A program made the translations under genes and the position numbers. A stretch of 64,000 nt of DNA, taken from Oscillatoria sp. CS-180. Lineage in GTDB: Bacteria > Cyanobacteriota > Cyanobacteriia > Phormidesmidales > Phormidesmidaceae. Below the pieces are notes generated by a model. The model had not been told where the DNA came from and did not search any database. It worked only from the letters and a program-made list of their open reading frames with translations. Of this stretch, positions 15,881 to 24,544 are shown one piece after another; position 1 is the first letter of the stretch; the number at the start of each line of letters is the position of its first letter. The stretch covers positions 186,001 through 250,000 of the forward strand of contig NZ_JAQMUB010000088.1 of NCBI RefSeq assembly GCF_028330965.1, written 5' to 3'.

Positions 15881-16711
15881 ATGACTGAAGCTGAGAATGG
15901 GCCAATTCGGCAAAGTCAACTACATGGTCGGCTAGTCATTGACATTGAAACTACTGAAGAACTCGGCAACCTGACGCAATTCGTAGTTGATGTCCAACAC
16001 CATCAGGTCGAAGGATTTTTGTGCCGCAAAGGGCTATTAAGCCTCAGTAGTACCCCAGTGATGTGGGTTCAAGTCGAGTCCGTCGGACAGGACAGCATTT
16101 TGGTACGGCGCAGTGGCAATGTCATTTCAGAGCGCTTTGATGAAGGTTTAGTGCTCGAAAGTCAGGCCATTTGGTCTGATTCGGGTAACAACGTAGCGAC
16201 CCTAGTCGATTACCGGCTTGACTTGACAACCGGAGCAATTACTCAATATGTATTTGCCTTTCCTGGATGGCAAGGGCTGACAGAAGGTCTCTATACTTTC
16301 CAGCCAGAAGCCGTTGTCAGTGCGGGGAAGAAACGCATTATGGTACGTCAGACGGCACTTGATAATGCACCTCAATTCGTGCCCGGCATTCAGGATCGAG
16401 TTGTCGATGCCCTACACCAGGACGTCAGGCAGACTCGTCAAGACGTCAAGGGAGCAGTTGACGGTGCCAGAGAGGTTGCCGGGCAAGCTCAAGAGCAGGC
16501 TCGAAAACTAGGTGAACAAGCAAAAACGCAGTTTGGGCAGGTTTTTGGGCAGGTGCGGCAGCGTAGCAAACAGTTGCGATCGCAGGTCAATGATCGCTTT
16601 GCCGATGCTGCTTCCAACTTGCAGAACCCGCCAAATTCTCCGCAGCCAAAGGTTCCCGGTACGACTATCGATGTTGATTCTGAAGAAATCTGGCCCGATG
16701 AGGATGCTTGA
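15881..16711 (+). CDS. PRC-barrel domain protein with amphipathic C-terminal region
   Basis: A 276-residue protein. The N-terminal part contains two PRC-barrel-like segments: RQSQLHGRLVIDIETTEELGN at about 9-29, and the second around VDYRLDLTTGAITQYVF at about 108-124. PRC barrels occur in RNA-processing and photosynthetic assembly proteins. From about residue 170 it is a charged, Gln/Ala-rich helical tail (VRQTRQDVKGAVDGAREVA) resembling LEA-like or apolipoprotein-like helices. There is no signal peptide. The start is ATG 15881 with GGAG about 7 bases upstream. The role in cyanobacteria is unknown. Confidence 0.85.
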   Translation: MTEAENGPIRQSQLHGRLVIDIETTEELGNLTQFVVDVQHHQVEGFLCRKGLLSLSSTPVMWVQVESVGQDSILVRRSGNVISERFDEGLVLESQAIWSDSGNNVATLVDYRLDLTTGAITQYVFAFPGWQGLTEGLYTFQPEAVVSAGKKRIMVRQTALDNAPQFVPGIQDRVVDALHQDVRQTRQDVKGAVDGAREVAGQAQEQARKLGEQAKTQFGQVFGQVRQRSKQLRSQVNDRFADAASNLQNPPNSPQPKVPGTTIDVDSEEIWPDEDA

Positions 16712-16769
16712 AGCCTAGACGAGCAGCCTCTCGCCTGGCTTCTGGGGATACACCCCTGAGCAAAATTGT

Positions 16770-18038
16770 TTATTTAGACAGCGGAATAGAGCTGTTGAAG
16801 TTTTGCTCCTTAAGACGGAGCGCCTTTTGATAATCCTGCAAGGCACCTTCGGAATCGTTGACTGCGGCTCTGGCCTGAGCGCGACTGATGTAAGCTTCAG
16901 TGCAATTGGGATCTAACTTGAGAGCCTGACTGAAGTCCTTAAGCGCGGAAGCTGCATCGCCTGCTTGATAATGAGCATTGCCGCGATTGTTATAGGCAGA
17001 TGCAGAGGTTGGATTGCGCTGAATGGCGGCATCAAAGTCCTGAATTGCCAGGTTGAAGGCACCGGATTGAACGTGGAGTAGTCCGCGACTGTTATAGGTT
17101 TTGGCTTTATCTGGATCAATAGAGAGGGCTTGAGTGTAGTCGGAAATCGCACCTGTAGTGTCTCCCAACTCTGCTCGGAGATGACCACGGTGGTTGTAAA
17201 TTTCTGCTAGCTGTGGTGCAGAGGTTGCAGTTTTCTCGTAGGTCTGAGTCATGCCGGAGTCTGCTTGCTTCTCCGCTGACTGAATCGTGGCAGGTGTCGC
17301 ATTCGGAGAACCCGATGTCAGCTCTGCGGTCAGCGTCATCACGGTCTGATAGTCTTCAACAGCTCCGTCAGTATCACCCAGTTTGTGCCGTAATAAACCG
17401 CGATTGCTATAGGCTTCCACAAAATCAGGATTGAGGCTAACAGCTTGGTTCATGTCCGCGATCGCCTGATAAAGATTGCCCTGATGCATATAGGCCAACC
17501 CGCGACTATGGAAGGCGTCAGCCAAAGTTGGCTTGTAGGTCAATGCAGTATCAAAATCAGTAATGGCCTGCGAATAATCTTCTAGCTGTAGGTAGGCACA
17601 GCCCCGCCATAAATAAACTTTGGCAAACTTTGGAGAATACGCAATCGCCTGGTTCAAGTCTCCAATAGCAGCCTTATAAGATGTTTGAGCTAAGTAGGTT
17701 AAGCCTCGGCTGCCGTAAGCTTTGGCTGAGGTTGGTTCTAACTGTAAAGCTGCTTCAAAATCAGCCATCGCAGCAATATAATCACCGAGCTTACGATGCA
17801 AGTTACCTCGATTGAGATAGGCATTGACATACGTAGGGTTCAGCCGGATCGCTTCAGTAAAGTCAGCGATCGCCTCAGACGTGCGCCCAACATCACTGAG
17901 AGCGCAAGCTCGGTTGTAATACGCTTTACTATATCCAGGCTCTAGTCTAATTGCTTGATCAAACAGCGCTATTGCTTCGATCAAGTCTCCTCGTCTTGCC
18001 CGGTCAATAGCTTCATTTAGCAGTGTTTTCCAATGCAT
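16770..18038 (-). CDS. Tetratricopeptide repeat (TPR) protein
   Basis: A 422-residue protein built almost wholly of 34-residue TPR units. About seven consecutive units run from residue 4 to 240. A short non-repeat linker follows (about 245-275, rich in Ser/Thr/Ala), and then about four more units run to the end. Typical units read AYYNRACALSDVGR and AYNNRGNAHYQAGDAASALKDFSQAL. It has no signal peptide or catalytic domain. TPR arrays bind protein partners; the partner is not indicated by the neighbours. The start ATG 18038 gives MHWKTLLNEAI. Confidence 0.93.
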   Translation of the reverse strand: MHWKTLLNEAIDRARRGDLIEAIALFDQAIRLEPGYSKAYYNRACALSDVGRTSEAIADFTEAIRLNPTYVNAYLNRGNLHRKLGDYIAAMADFEAALQLEPTSAKAYGSRGLTYLAQTSYKAAIGDLNQAIAYSPKFAKVYLWRGCAYLQLEDYSQAITDFDTALTYKPTLADAFHSRGLAYMHQGNLYQAIADMNQAVSLNPDFVEAYSNRGLLRHKLGDTDGAVEDYQTVMTLTAELTSGSPNATPATIQSAEKQADSGMTQTYEKTATSAPQLAEIYNHRGHLRAELGDTTGAISDYTQALSIDPDKAKTYNSRGLLHVQSGAFNLAIQDFDAAIQRNPTSASAYNNRGNAHYQAGDAASALKDFSQALKLDPNCTEAYISRAQARAAVNDSEGALQDYQKALRLKEQNFNSSIPLSK

Positions 18039-18396
18039 GGCGGAACCCCAACTTCCCTAGAACCATCCCCATGCTGCTTACAGTTAATCAGATGGACAAA
18101 ACGCAATACTTCTAAAAAGTAAGACATTTATCTATTTACTATGCTGTAAGTATGGCATTACTCTATAAAAACTGTTTCTAAGAGTGAAGCCGTCATATCA
18201 ACTCAATTGGACCGTATACTTAAAGTCTTTATTACAAAAAATACAGGGGATATCCGGACCATTTAGTATATTCCTGCAAGCGTTACTGAGTCCTGATTCA
18301 CCTTTTAGCGTAGTCTGACGAAGAATAATTACCGAAATCTCACCCCGCTAGATTTACGTAATCTTCATTTAAGGTCGCTATTTCTCTATCAAAAAT
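18039..18396. other. AT-rich spacer between TPR and GH10-like genes
   Basis: A gap of about 360 bases. It contains promoter-like AT-rich sequence near 18120-18240, presumably for the TPR gene, and no convincing gene, tRNA or repeat-family copy. A 17-bp tandem duplication follows at its right edge. Confidence 0.4.
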
Positions 18397-18430
18397 TCAC
18401 TCAAATCTCATGATCACTCAAACCTCATGA
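18397..18430. repeat. Two tandem 17-bp units after the GH10-like gene
   Basis: TCACTCAAATCTCATGA is followed at once by TCACTCAAACCTCATGA, directly next to the stop codon of the minus-strand GH10-like gene. One base differs. A third partial unit (TCA) overlaps the stop. Confidence 0.6.
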
Positions 18431-19660
18431 TCAAAGACGAGTACGGACTCTTGGTTCTGTAAAGAGTTGCTGAATAGTGCTAGCGCGATCGCTGTCATTT
18501 TCCCCCGGTGCCACAGTCCACAGCGTGTCGTAAAAGAAAAACGAGACGCCTCCAAAACCCATGTCTCGTGCAGCCTGCACCTGCTGCTGAATCAACGACA
18601 CTGCAACAGGTTGATTCTTCAAACCGCTCAAGATGCCTACTCCTGTGGGAATATGCAGACGTGCTTCCTGTAACTCAGGGCGACTGAGGACAGCTCGAAA
18701 CTGAGTCATGTTGTTACGGTAAGCCTGAATAATGAGTTCTTCGATATAGCCTTCGACGCGCCACCGATGCCAATCTTGCAAAGTGTTGACATAGGCAGTA
18801 TCCGCCGGGTTGGGGGAAACAGATAGGATGGCATCGGGTCGCGTATCTTTTACTAGCCAAAAGATACGACGCATAAACTCAGTGATTTTATTAGCCCGCC
18901 AGCGAGTCCATTCCGCATTGTAAGGATTGGAGGGCGGTGCTTGTCCGTTGTGCTCTCGTCGATACAGCCCAATCGTGTAGGGGTCGTAGCCAAAATCTGC
19001 GGGTAAGCCAAAATGATCGTCCAACTGTAACCCGTCGACCTCGTAGTTCGAGACTAGTTCTGCAATCAGGTCGAGGATAAATTGCTGCACCTCCGGATGA
19101 AAAGGATTGAGCCATTGTCGAGTATGCCTTCCCTGTTGATAAAGACGGGCAGCTGGCAAAGATCCCTGTTTTTGGGTCAACCATTCAGGATGACGTTCCG
19201 CCAATGGTGAATTAGCTGGAGTCATGAAGCCAAACTCAAACCAAGGAATGACGCTCAAGCCTGTGCTGTGGGCCTGCTCAATGACTTCCAAAAGCATGTC
19301 GCGATCGCCCTGCGCATTTTCCAAAGCTTCGTTGCGTCCTTCATCTTCTAGGTCGGGGTAAAGTCCCTGCTGATAGCCTGTGACTCGTTTTGCCACAGTG
19401 CTGGGAAAAAGGGTATAGCCCCAACTCCACACCGCTGGATAGACGGTGTTGAAATGGTAGTCAGCCAGTTGCTGCAATGTTGCTGCAACGGCGTCGCTTG
19501 AAAACAGAACCTGACTGTCAACGTTGGTTAGCCAAACACCTCGGATTTCAGTAGGCGTGATCGCCTGAGCTGTTCGGTTCACTGTCCCCAAGTAGCCCTG
19601 ACTCATCCAGATCAGGAAAGCAGTCAAAACTGTGAGACTTAGATAATACAAGCGTTGCAT
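18431..19660 (-). CDS. GH10-like glycoside hydrolase (GHL10 / DUF187 family)
   Basis: A 409-residue secreted hydrolase. An N-terminal signal segment (LSLTVLTAFLIWMSQGYL, about 7-24) precedes the TIM-barrel start EIRGVWLTNVDSQVLFS. The family features are clear: FNTVYPAVWSWGYTLFPS, VIPWFEFGFM, a WLNPFHPEV segment, and DGLQLDDHFGLP, where an acidic residue follows a beta strand as in the GHL10 active site. IIQAYRNN and a final FFFYDTLW complete the barrel. It probably cleaves a cell-wall or extracellular polysaccharide or its lipid-linked form. The start is ATG 19660. Confidence 0.88.
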   Translation of the reverse strand: MQRLYYLSLTVLTAFLIWMSQGYLGTVNRTAQAITPTEIRGVWLTNVDSQVLFSSDAVAATLQQLADYHFNTVYPAVWSWGYTLFPSTVAKRVTGYQQGLYPDLEDEGRNEALENAQGDRDMLLEVIEQAHSTGLSVIPWFEFGFMTPANSPLAERHPEWLTQKQGSLPAARLYQQGRHTRQWLNPFHPEVQQFILDLIAELVSNYEVDGLQLDDHFGLPADFGYDPYTIGLYRREHNGQAPPSNPYNAEWTRWRANKITEFMRRIFWLVKDTRPDAILSVSPNPADTAYVNTLQDWHRWRVEGYIEELIIQAYRNNMTQFRAVLSRPELQEARLHIPTGVGILSGLKNQPVAVSLIQQQVQAARDMGFGGVSFFFYDTLWTVAPGENDSDRASTIQQLFTEPRVRTRL

Positions 19661-19723
19661 TGCGATCGCGTATCCTCAGACTGACAACGGTGCTTGGGGG
19701 AACTTGAGGGTATTCATGGATAG

Positions 19724-21088
19724 CTAGTAGTCCTTGACCAAGGTCAAAGCAGCTCGATTATGGGCCTCTAGCAATTTAGGGAGATCTAGGGTTGTGAGCC
19801 TGCCCTGATCAACGACTCGCCGTCCGTTAATAAAGCTGTAGTCAACTTTGTCTACATGACAGAACAGCAACGCTGCAACGGGATCATGTAAGGCCCCAGC
19901 GAACGAAAGACGGTCTAAATTAATGGCGATGAAGTCGGCTGCCATACCGGGAGCTAATACCCCAATGTCATCTCGGCCCAGCACTTTAGCGCCCCCTCGC
20001 GTTGCGATCAATAGCGCATCTCTGGCCGTTAACGCTCCGGGATCTTCATCACGCACCCGTGCCGCTAACATCGCTAATCTCGCTTCCTCCATGAGATGAC
20101 TGCCATCATTTGAGGCCGAGCCATCAACCCCCAGTCCCACGGGAACATTGTGATTCAGCATTTGACGAATGGGAGCAATGCCGCTAGCAAGACGCATATT
20201 GCTACAGGGACAATGGGCGACCCCTGTGCCTGTGGAGCCAAATCTGTCGATGAAGCGATCGCTGAGCTTGACGCAGTGGGCGTGCCAAACATCATCACCT
20301 AGCCATCCGAGAGACTCGGCATACTCGCCTGGAATTTGCCCAAACTTTTCTAAGCTGTATTCAATATCGCTGACGTTTTCTGCCAAATGAGTGTGCAGCC
20401 GGATGCCTGGGTAGGAGCGAGCTAGAGCCGCTGATTCACGCATCAAGTCTTGAGAAACGGCAAAGGGCGAACAAGGGGCAACCACAACGCGCAGCATTGC
20501 GTAGCGATCATTGTCGTGGTACTGCTCGATGAGTCGCTGAGAATCCTTAAGGATGAACGCCTCTGATTCGACAAACTCATCCGGCGGCAACCCCCCATTA
20601 CTTTCGCCAATGCTCATACTGCCCCGACTGGCATGAAACCGAAGCCCTGTTTCCTGCACTGCTTGGATTTCATCATCTAAGGTGCAGTCATTGGGGTAAA
20701 TGTAGTGGTGATCGCTAGCTGTAGTACAGCCAGAGAGAATGAGTTCGGCAGCGGCAATTTGCGCTGCGATCTGCAAGCTATCCGCTGTTAGGTTCGACCA
20801 GATGGGATACAGCCGCTGGAGCCAACGAAATAGCTCTTGGTTCTGAGCTAAAGGCACAGCTCGGGTGAGCGTCTGGAAAAAATGATGATGGGTATTGACT
20901 AAACCGGGTAAGACAAGGTGGCGATCGTCCAAATCAAGGATTTCATCAGCGGTGTTTGGCAGTTCATCCGTCGTACCAACCCGCTCTATCACGTTGTCAC
21001 GCACGAATAAAGCACCCTGACGAATTTCACGCTGTTCGTCGTCAAACGTCGCCAAGGTATGGATATTGTTTACTAACAGGGTCGCCAC
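19724..21088 (-). CDS. 8-oxoguanine deaminase-like amidohydrolase
   Basis: A protein of about 454 residues of the amidohydrolase superfamily. VLPGLVNTHHHFFQTLTRA carries the metal HxH. HTHLAEN and HAHCVKLSD supply further metal His residues, and GVDGSASNDG the catalytic Asp. The insert SDHHYIYPN and the RGSMSIGESNGGLPPD loop are typical of 8-oxoguanine deaminases, as opposed to cytosine deaminases or chlorohydrolases; this assignment is by recognition. The product would convert oxidised guanine to uric acid. The GTG at 21088 is preferred over GTG 21103, because AGGAGA lies 6 bases upstream of it. Confidence 0.85.
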   Translation of the reverse strand: MATLLVNNIHTLATFDDEQREIRQGALFVRDNVIERVGTTDELPNTADEILDLDDRHLVLPGLVNTHHHFFQTLTRAVPLAQNQELFRWLQRLYPIWSNLTADSLQIAAQIAAAELILSGCTTASDHHYIYPNDCTLDDEIQAVQETGLRFHASRGSMSIGESNGGLPPDEFVESEAFILKDSQRLIEQYHDNDRYAMLRVVVAPCSPFAVSQDLMRESAALARSYPGIRLHTHLAENVSDIEYSLEKFGQIPGEYAESLGWLGDDVWHAHCVKLSDRFIDRFGSTGTGVAHCPCSNMRLASGIAPIRQMLNHNVPVGLGVDGSASNDGSHLMEEARLAMLAARVRDEDPGALTARDALLIATRGGAKVLGRDDIGVLAPGMAADFIAINLDRLSFAGALHDPVAALLFCHVDKVDYSFINGRRVVDQGRLTTLDLPKLLEAHNRAALTLVKDY

Positions 21089-21153
21089 GCAATTTCTCCT
21101 CACTCACCAGTCGTACACCGCATTTCGCACCCATCCGGAGCGCGATCGCAGGA

Positions 21154-21230
21154 ATTATAGCCCTGTGCAGCTTGGTCAAGTACATCTCAGTGTCTTAGGG
21201 AAACAGGGAATGGAGTGTGCTCGATGCAAG
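21154..21230 (+). repeat. Interspersed repeat family 2, copy 2
   Basis: TATAGCCCTGTGCAGCTTGG, then TCAAGTACATCTCAGTGTCTTAG, then AACAGGGAATGGAGTGTGCTCGATG. It matches copy 3 at 44634 nearly base for base over the first 50 positions. It lies next to a partial family 1 copy. Confidence 0.7.
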
Positions 21231-21234
21231 CATG

Positions 21235-21293
21235 CCGCTATATAGCGGTCGCCAATTCCATTGGGGCAAGACAGGCGATGACTACAGTTATAG
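21235..21293 (-). repeat. Interspersed repeat family 1, copy D (partial)
   Basis: On the minus strand the right half of the family is present: CATCGCCTGTCTTGCCCC, then AATGGAATTGGCGACCGCTATA. The left half (TAGCCATCTAGG block) is missing, so this is a truncated or rearranged copy. Confidence 0.55.
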
Positions 21294-21297
21294 GCCC

Positions 21298-21330
21298 AAA
21301 AAAACAGCCTTCCCCATTTCGGAAAGGCTG
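21298..21330 (-). terminator. Rho-independent terminator of the hetZ-patU transcript
   Basis: On the minus strand CAGCCTT, a 12-base loop, AAGGCTG and then seven T residues. It lies about 43 bases after the patU stop codon. This is a classical intrinsic terminator. Confidence 0.85.
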
Positions 21331-21372
21331 CCTAGGACTACAGCCAAACGCCACAGGAGAGAAAGAAAATGA

Positions 21373-22407
21373 CTACTCTTTATCAATCCAGCGGATTGCA
21401 AAAGTCAGAGGCATTGCATCCGCTTCAGCCAAGTGAACTTCCAGAGGATAGATAACGTTAGGAGCAGGAGCTGGCAACGTTAGCGTGAGTTCGCCTGGGC
21501 GATTTTGAGCTACTGTTTGGCCCACACTGGGCAAGCTAAGTTGACCAGCTTGTGGCATCTCAGCTGAGATACGAATCTCGCCCGGTGTACCCGATTGATA
21601 CTGAGCTGATAGCTTCATGTTCCCTTCTGTTGTTTGCCATTCGCGCTCTATAGAAGGGGCATTTCGCGATAGCGTCAGCATCAGAGCATCTAAGATGTCT
21701 TTCGCCGCTAGCATCGTCAACGTGACTTGCTGTTGGGGATTCGCGCCCTCATAGCCATCAGGAAAAGCAGCCTTCAAACCCTCCATATCGCGAGTTGCTG
21801 TTCCCCGAACGGTTGCATTAGCGAGAACCAACCCGGCAATTTGCTCCATGGCTTGAGGTTGATCTGGAAACAGCGTTTCTACTGCCTTGACTAACTGAAT
21901 ACCGGGCTGCAAGGTTTCTGCTACGAGTTCCTGGCAGCGATTGAGTAATCCAGTCAGAATATCTTCAGGCAAGGAAGTGGGTAGAGGGAGCGATCGCAAT
22001 TGGCTCATCCAAGGCAAAGGACCATCTGCAGAAAGCTCAGCAGGATAGTCTGTTAAATTGGACTCCCAAGGAAAAAGTGGCGGGTTTTGGCTGATTTCAA
22101 TCTGGAGACGACGCTTCAATACAGTTTGAAAATGGTCTTGCACGGCAGGTAACTCTCCAAGTTGAGAAATTGAGGGCATTTCAATCGACACACTATTGAT
22201 GAAGGTTGACAATGCCTCGTCTTCCGAAAGATTGGGGGAACCTTCCGAGGTAAAAAGAGAGGAATTCACTGTCTGGGGAGATTGTTCTACTTTTGAGGGT
22301 ATTCCGTCTGAATCGTCAACCTTCCCTGATGGTGAGGAATCTGTCCGGCTAAAGTGCTCAAGGAGCGCAAGTAGAAAACTCCGAATCGTATCTGCGTCAC
22401 TTTTCAT
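21373..22407 (-). CDS. patU: PatU-like protein
   Basis: A protein of about 344 residues following a HetZ-family gene with a 31-base gap. In filamentous cyanobacteria this place is held by patU (patU5 and patU3 in Anabaena). The N-terminus (DADTIRSFLLALLEHFSR) is helical, and a Ser/Asp-rich low-complexity segment follows to about 75. The body is helical, with a C-terminal beta-rich part (LTLPAPAPNVIYPLEVHLAEADAMPLTFAIRWIDKE). No catalytic motif is seen. Anabaena PatU proteins affect heterocyst pattern. ATG 22407 is preferred over TTG 22437, with GGAGG upstream. The assignment relies mainly on gene order and resemblance. Confidence 0.65.
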   Translation of the reverse strand: MKSDADTIRSFLLALLEHFSRTDSSPSGKVDDSDGIPSKVEQSPQTVNSSLFTSEGSPNLSEDEALSTFINSVSIEMPSISQLGELPAVQDHFQTVLKRRLQIEISQNPPLFPWESNLTDYPAELSADGPLPWMSQLRSLPLPTSLPEDILTGLLNRCQELVAETLQPGIQLVKAVETLFPDQPQAMEQIAGLVLANATVRGTATRDMEGLKAAFPDGYEGANPQQQVTLTMLAAKDILDALMLTLSRNAPSIEREWQTTEGNMKLSAQYQSGTPGEIRISAEMPQAGQLSLPSVGQTVAQNRPGELTLTLPAPAPNVIYPLEVHLAEADAMPLTFAIRWIDKE

Positions 22408-22438
22408 TAGTCCCGTGCCCCCCTCCGGACGATTCAAA

Positions 22439-23563
22439 TCAAAGATTGCGAATTTCCCAAGCCTGCTCCAGTAGTTTAGTCCACTGCTTCTGTAATTGAG
22501 TGGGTGTTAGACCCAGCGTTTTGGCAATTTCAGCATCTTCCATGCCGTCTTGCTTCAGCTGCAAGAGCTTAGCTTGCACCTCACTCACTGACTGATGCAA
22601 AGCATCCCACTGCTGAGGCGCAAGTCCTAAATTACGTTCTAAGTCAGCCTCTAACCATTCGTGCACCAGGTCCCAATGGTGAGAGAGCGCAAAGCGAACC
22701 AGATGATATTTAAAGCGTTGCTGCAAATAATCTCGCTGACGCGGCGTCAACTTCAGAAGCGCCTCAATTTCCGTGGTAGGCAAGTCCAACAAGCGCAAAG
22801 TAAAGTACTCGGCACAATCTTCTTGATTACGTTCTTTGAGGTAGGACAAGAGTGCTTCAATGACACGGTTACGCAAAACTTCCTCAGGAAGGTCATCCTG
22901 TTGAGCTACCAGTTCCTCTCGCAAACGGCGGGTCGGCAATGAATCTCTAGCTTCATCAGAATCGGCACCACTTCCTTCAGCGGCCTGTTCGATATCAACA
23001 GTTGCTTCAGGCGGCTGCTGCTTTGCAAAGGTCTGAGCCCGCAAAATAATGAGCTGCTGACTACGACGACCTGGAAGTGGAATACGCCGCTTGCCGTATC
23101 GCTCAGTAAACGCCATGTACTCTGCTAGCTCAAGCAACGTTCGCGGCTGAAAACTGGGAGGAGTATCGTTTTCACGTCGGAACGCATTGAGGGATTCAAG
23201 ATAGAAGTTTTGCAGAAAGTCTTCGATCAGATTGAGACGAGCTTGATAGCTCGCTTGAGTATGAGGCAGCGTGATGTAGCGGTACACGATCGCGCTCAAC
23301 GTGCTGTGCAGCTCTACCCGTCCTTTCAACGATCCCAGACGGTAATATTTCAAACATTGATTCAAACGGTGCATACCTAGGTTGTTTGCCCAGGTTTCAA
23401 TCTCGCCAGAATCTTGAATGCGCTGACTCTGGGTACAGATTCGCTGCACCTCTTCACTCAAACGCTGAGCGGTTGCTAGACAGCCCTGATCAGAAGCTCG
23501 GGTAGCCTGCTTAAGCTCTTTGTAAAGTTTATCTGATAATGCTTCCACGCTTCGGAAGAACAA
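22439..23563 (-). CDS. hetZ: HetZ-family regulator
   Basis: A protein of about 374 residues. It matches the HetZ family as I recall it: LSAIVYRYITLPH, FLQNFYLESLNAFRRENDTPPSF, LLELAEYMAFTERYGKRRIPLPGRRSQQLIILRAQTF, then a variable acidic linker, then LLKLTPRQRDYLQQRFKYHLVRFAL and a C-terminal helix-turn-helix-like part (DAEIAKTLGLTPTQLQKQW). In Anabaena hetZ is needed early in heterocyst development; it is also kept in non-heterocystous filaments. The TTG 23563 or GTG 23548 could be the start, neither with a clear ribosome site. It is co-transcribed with patU. Confidence 0.78.
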   Translation of the reverse strand: MFFRSVEALSDKLYKELKQATRASDQGCLATAQRLSEEVQRICTQSQRIQDSGEIETWANNLGMHRLNQCLKYYRLGSLKGRVELHSTLSAIVYRYITLPHTQASYQARLNLIEDFLQNFYLESLNAFRRENDTPPSFQPRTLLELAEYMAFTERYGKRRIPLPGRRSQQLIILRAQTFAKQQPPEATVDIEQAAEGSGADSDEARDSLPTRRLREELVAQQDDLPEEVLRNRVIEALLSYLKERNQEDCAEYFTLRLLDLPTTEIEALLKLTPRQRDYLQQRFKYHLVRFALSHHWDLVHEWLEADLERNLGLAPQQWDALHQSVSEVQAKLLQLKQDGMEDAEIAKTLGLTPTQLQKQWTKLLEQAWEIRNL

Positions 23564-23914
23564 CCCCGATGGAGATGATCCTTAAAACACTAACACAAGA
23601 AACTTTTTGCTGACGCATTTTTTGCTGACTCAGCGGATTGAAAGTCATCTATACATTTAGAGATTTCGTCAGATTTTTTTGTCAACATCCTGCGACAGCG
23701 GGCTTGAAGCGATTATGCGATCACTCTATGCATCGGTAGTAAACTTTGCAACACCCCAATCTTTGTCACGGAACGTTAAATCTGGCTATTAGCTTAGTGA
23801 TCTTAAAAGCACTATCAGGTCAGAGATCTTACGCAAGTCACGAGCTGGTAGAGTACTCTCCACTTCAGGTGAATTTCGGAGAGGCTTGCAGATTGCTCAC
23901 TCAATTGATAACCC
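23564..23914 (-). other. Upstream region of hetZ
   Basis: About 350 bases between hetZ and the convergent end of an L,D-transpeptidase gene. It contains AT-rich tracts (around 23640-23690) suited to a promoter for hetZ. I see no convincing gene, repeat or RNA signature; a plus-strand frame from 23746 is unsupported. Confidence 0.4.
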
Positions 23915-24544
23915 TTAGGGAAGGACTACCACCTGAGTCCCGAGTCCAACACGTTCGTAGAGTTCGATGACGTCGGCATTGCGAAGGCGAACACAGCCAT
24001 GGGAAACTGCTTCTCCAATCAAATGTTCGTGAGGGGTGCCATGAAACCCAATGGCATTAGTGCCGTCGGTCCAAAACCCGATCCATCGTGAGCCTAATGG
24101 ATTGTCAGGACCGGGAGGCACGATTTCCCCTGTCATCGGATGTTCCCAAGCCGGATGCTGCTGAAGCTGGAAAACGGTAAACTCTCCCACCGGGGTTTCC
24201 CAATCATCTCGGCCAACCGCAACCGGATAGGTTGCGATTTCGCGATCGCCTTGGTAAGCGTATAGTCGTCGTTCAGACAGCCGCAGAACTAAGCGCGATA
24301 TCTGTTGAGACGGCTCTGGCAGATAGAGAGAGGGAACGCTAATTGCGTCCGAGGCTGCTGCAGAATTACCGACGAAATCGAGCGGCTTGTCTAGATTCGA
24401 TAGTTCAACCGGTTCGGTAGGGGACGAAGCCTGAACAGAATTAGCCGAGATAAATCCACTGATGGTTAGCAAGGCGATGGTTGCTATCACTCTCACACCA
24501 CCAGAAGTGGCCAGATCCTTGAGGCTACAATTCAACATAGTCAT
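23915..24544 (-). CDS. L,D-transpeptidase (YkuD), copy 1
   Basis: A 209-residue secreted enzyme. An N-terminal signal segment (IATIALLTISGFISANSVQA, about 20-39) is followed by a linker and the YkuD domain, beginning RLVLRLSERRLYAYQGD. The catalytic cluster is GFHGTP followed by AVSHGCVRL, with the nucleophilic cysteine in SHGC. It forms 3-3 crosslinks in peptidoglycan or attaches proteins to it. Its ATG overlaps the stop of the next upstream copy (ATGA), so the two are translationally coupled. The two proteins are paralogues, with the domains clearly alike and the N-termini different. Confidence 0.92.
   Translation of the reverse strand: MTMLNCSLKDLATSGGVRVIATIALLTISGFISANSVQASSPTEPVELSNLDKPLDFVGNSAAASDAISVPSLYLPEPSQQISRLVLRLSERRLYAYQGDREIATYPVAVGRDDWETPVGEFTVFQLQQHPAWEHPMTGEIVPPGPDNPLGSRWIGFWTDGTNAIGFHGTPHEHLIGEAVSHGCVRLRNADVIELYERVGLGTQVVVLP

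Noticed and set aside
23746-23970. Plus-strand frame upstream of hetZ
   Set aside because: It overlaps the end of a transpeptidase gene on the other strand and shows no family resemblance.
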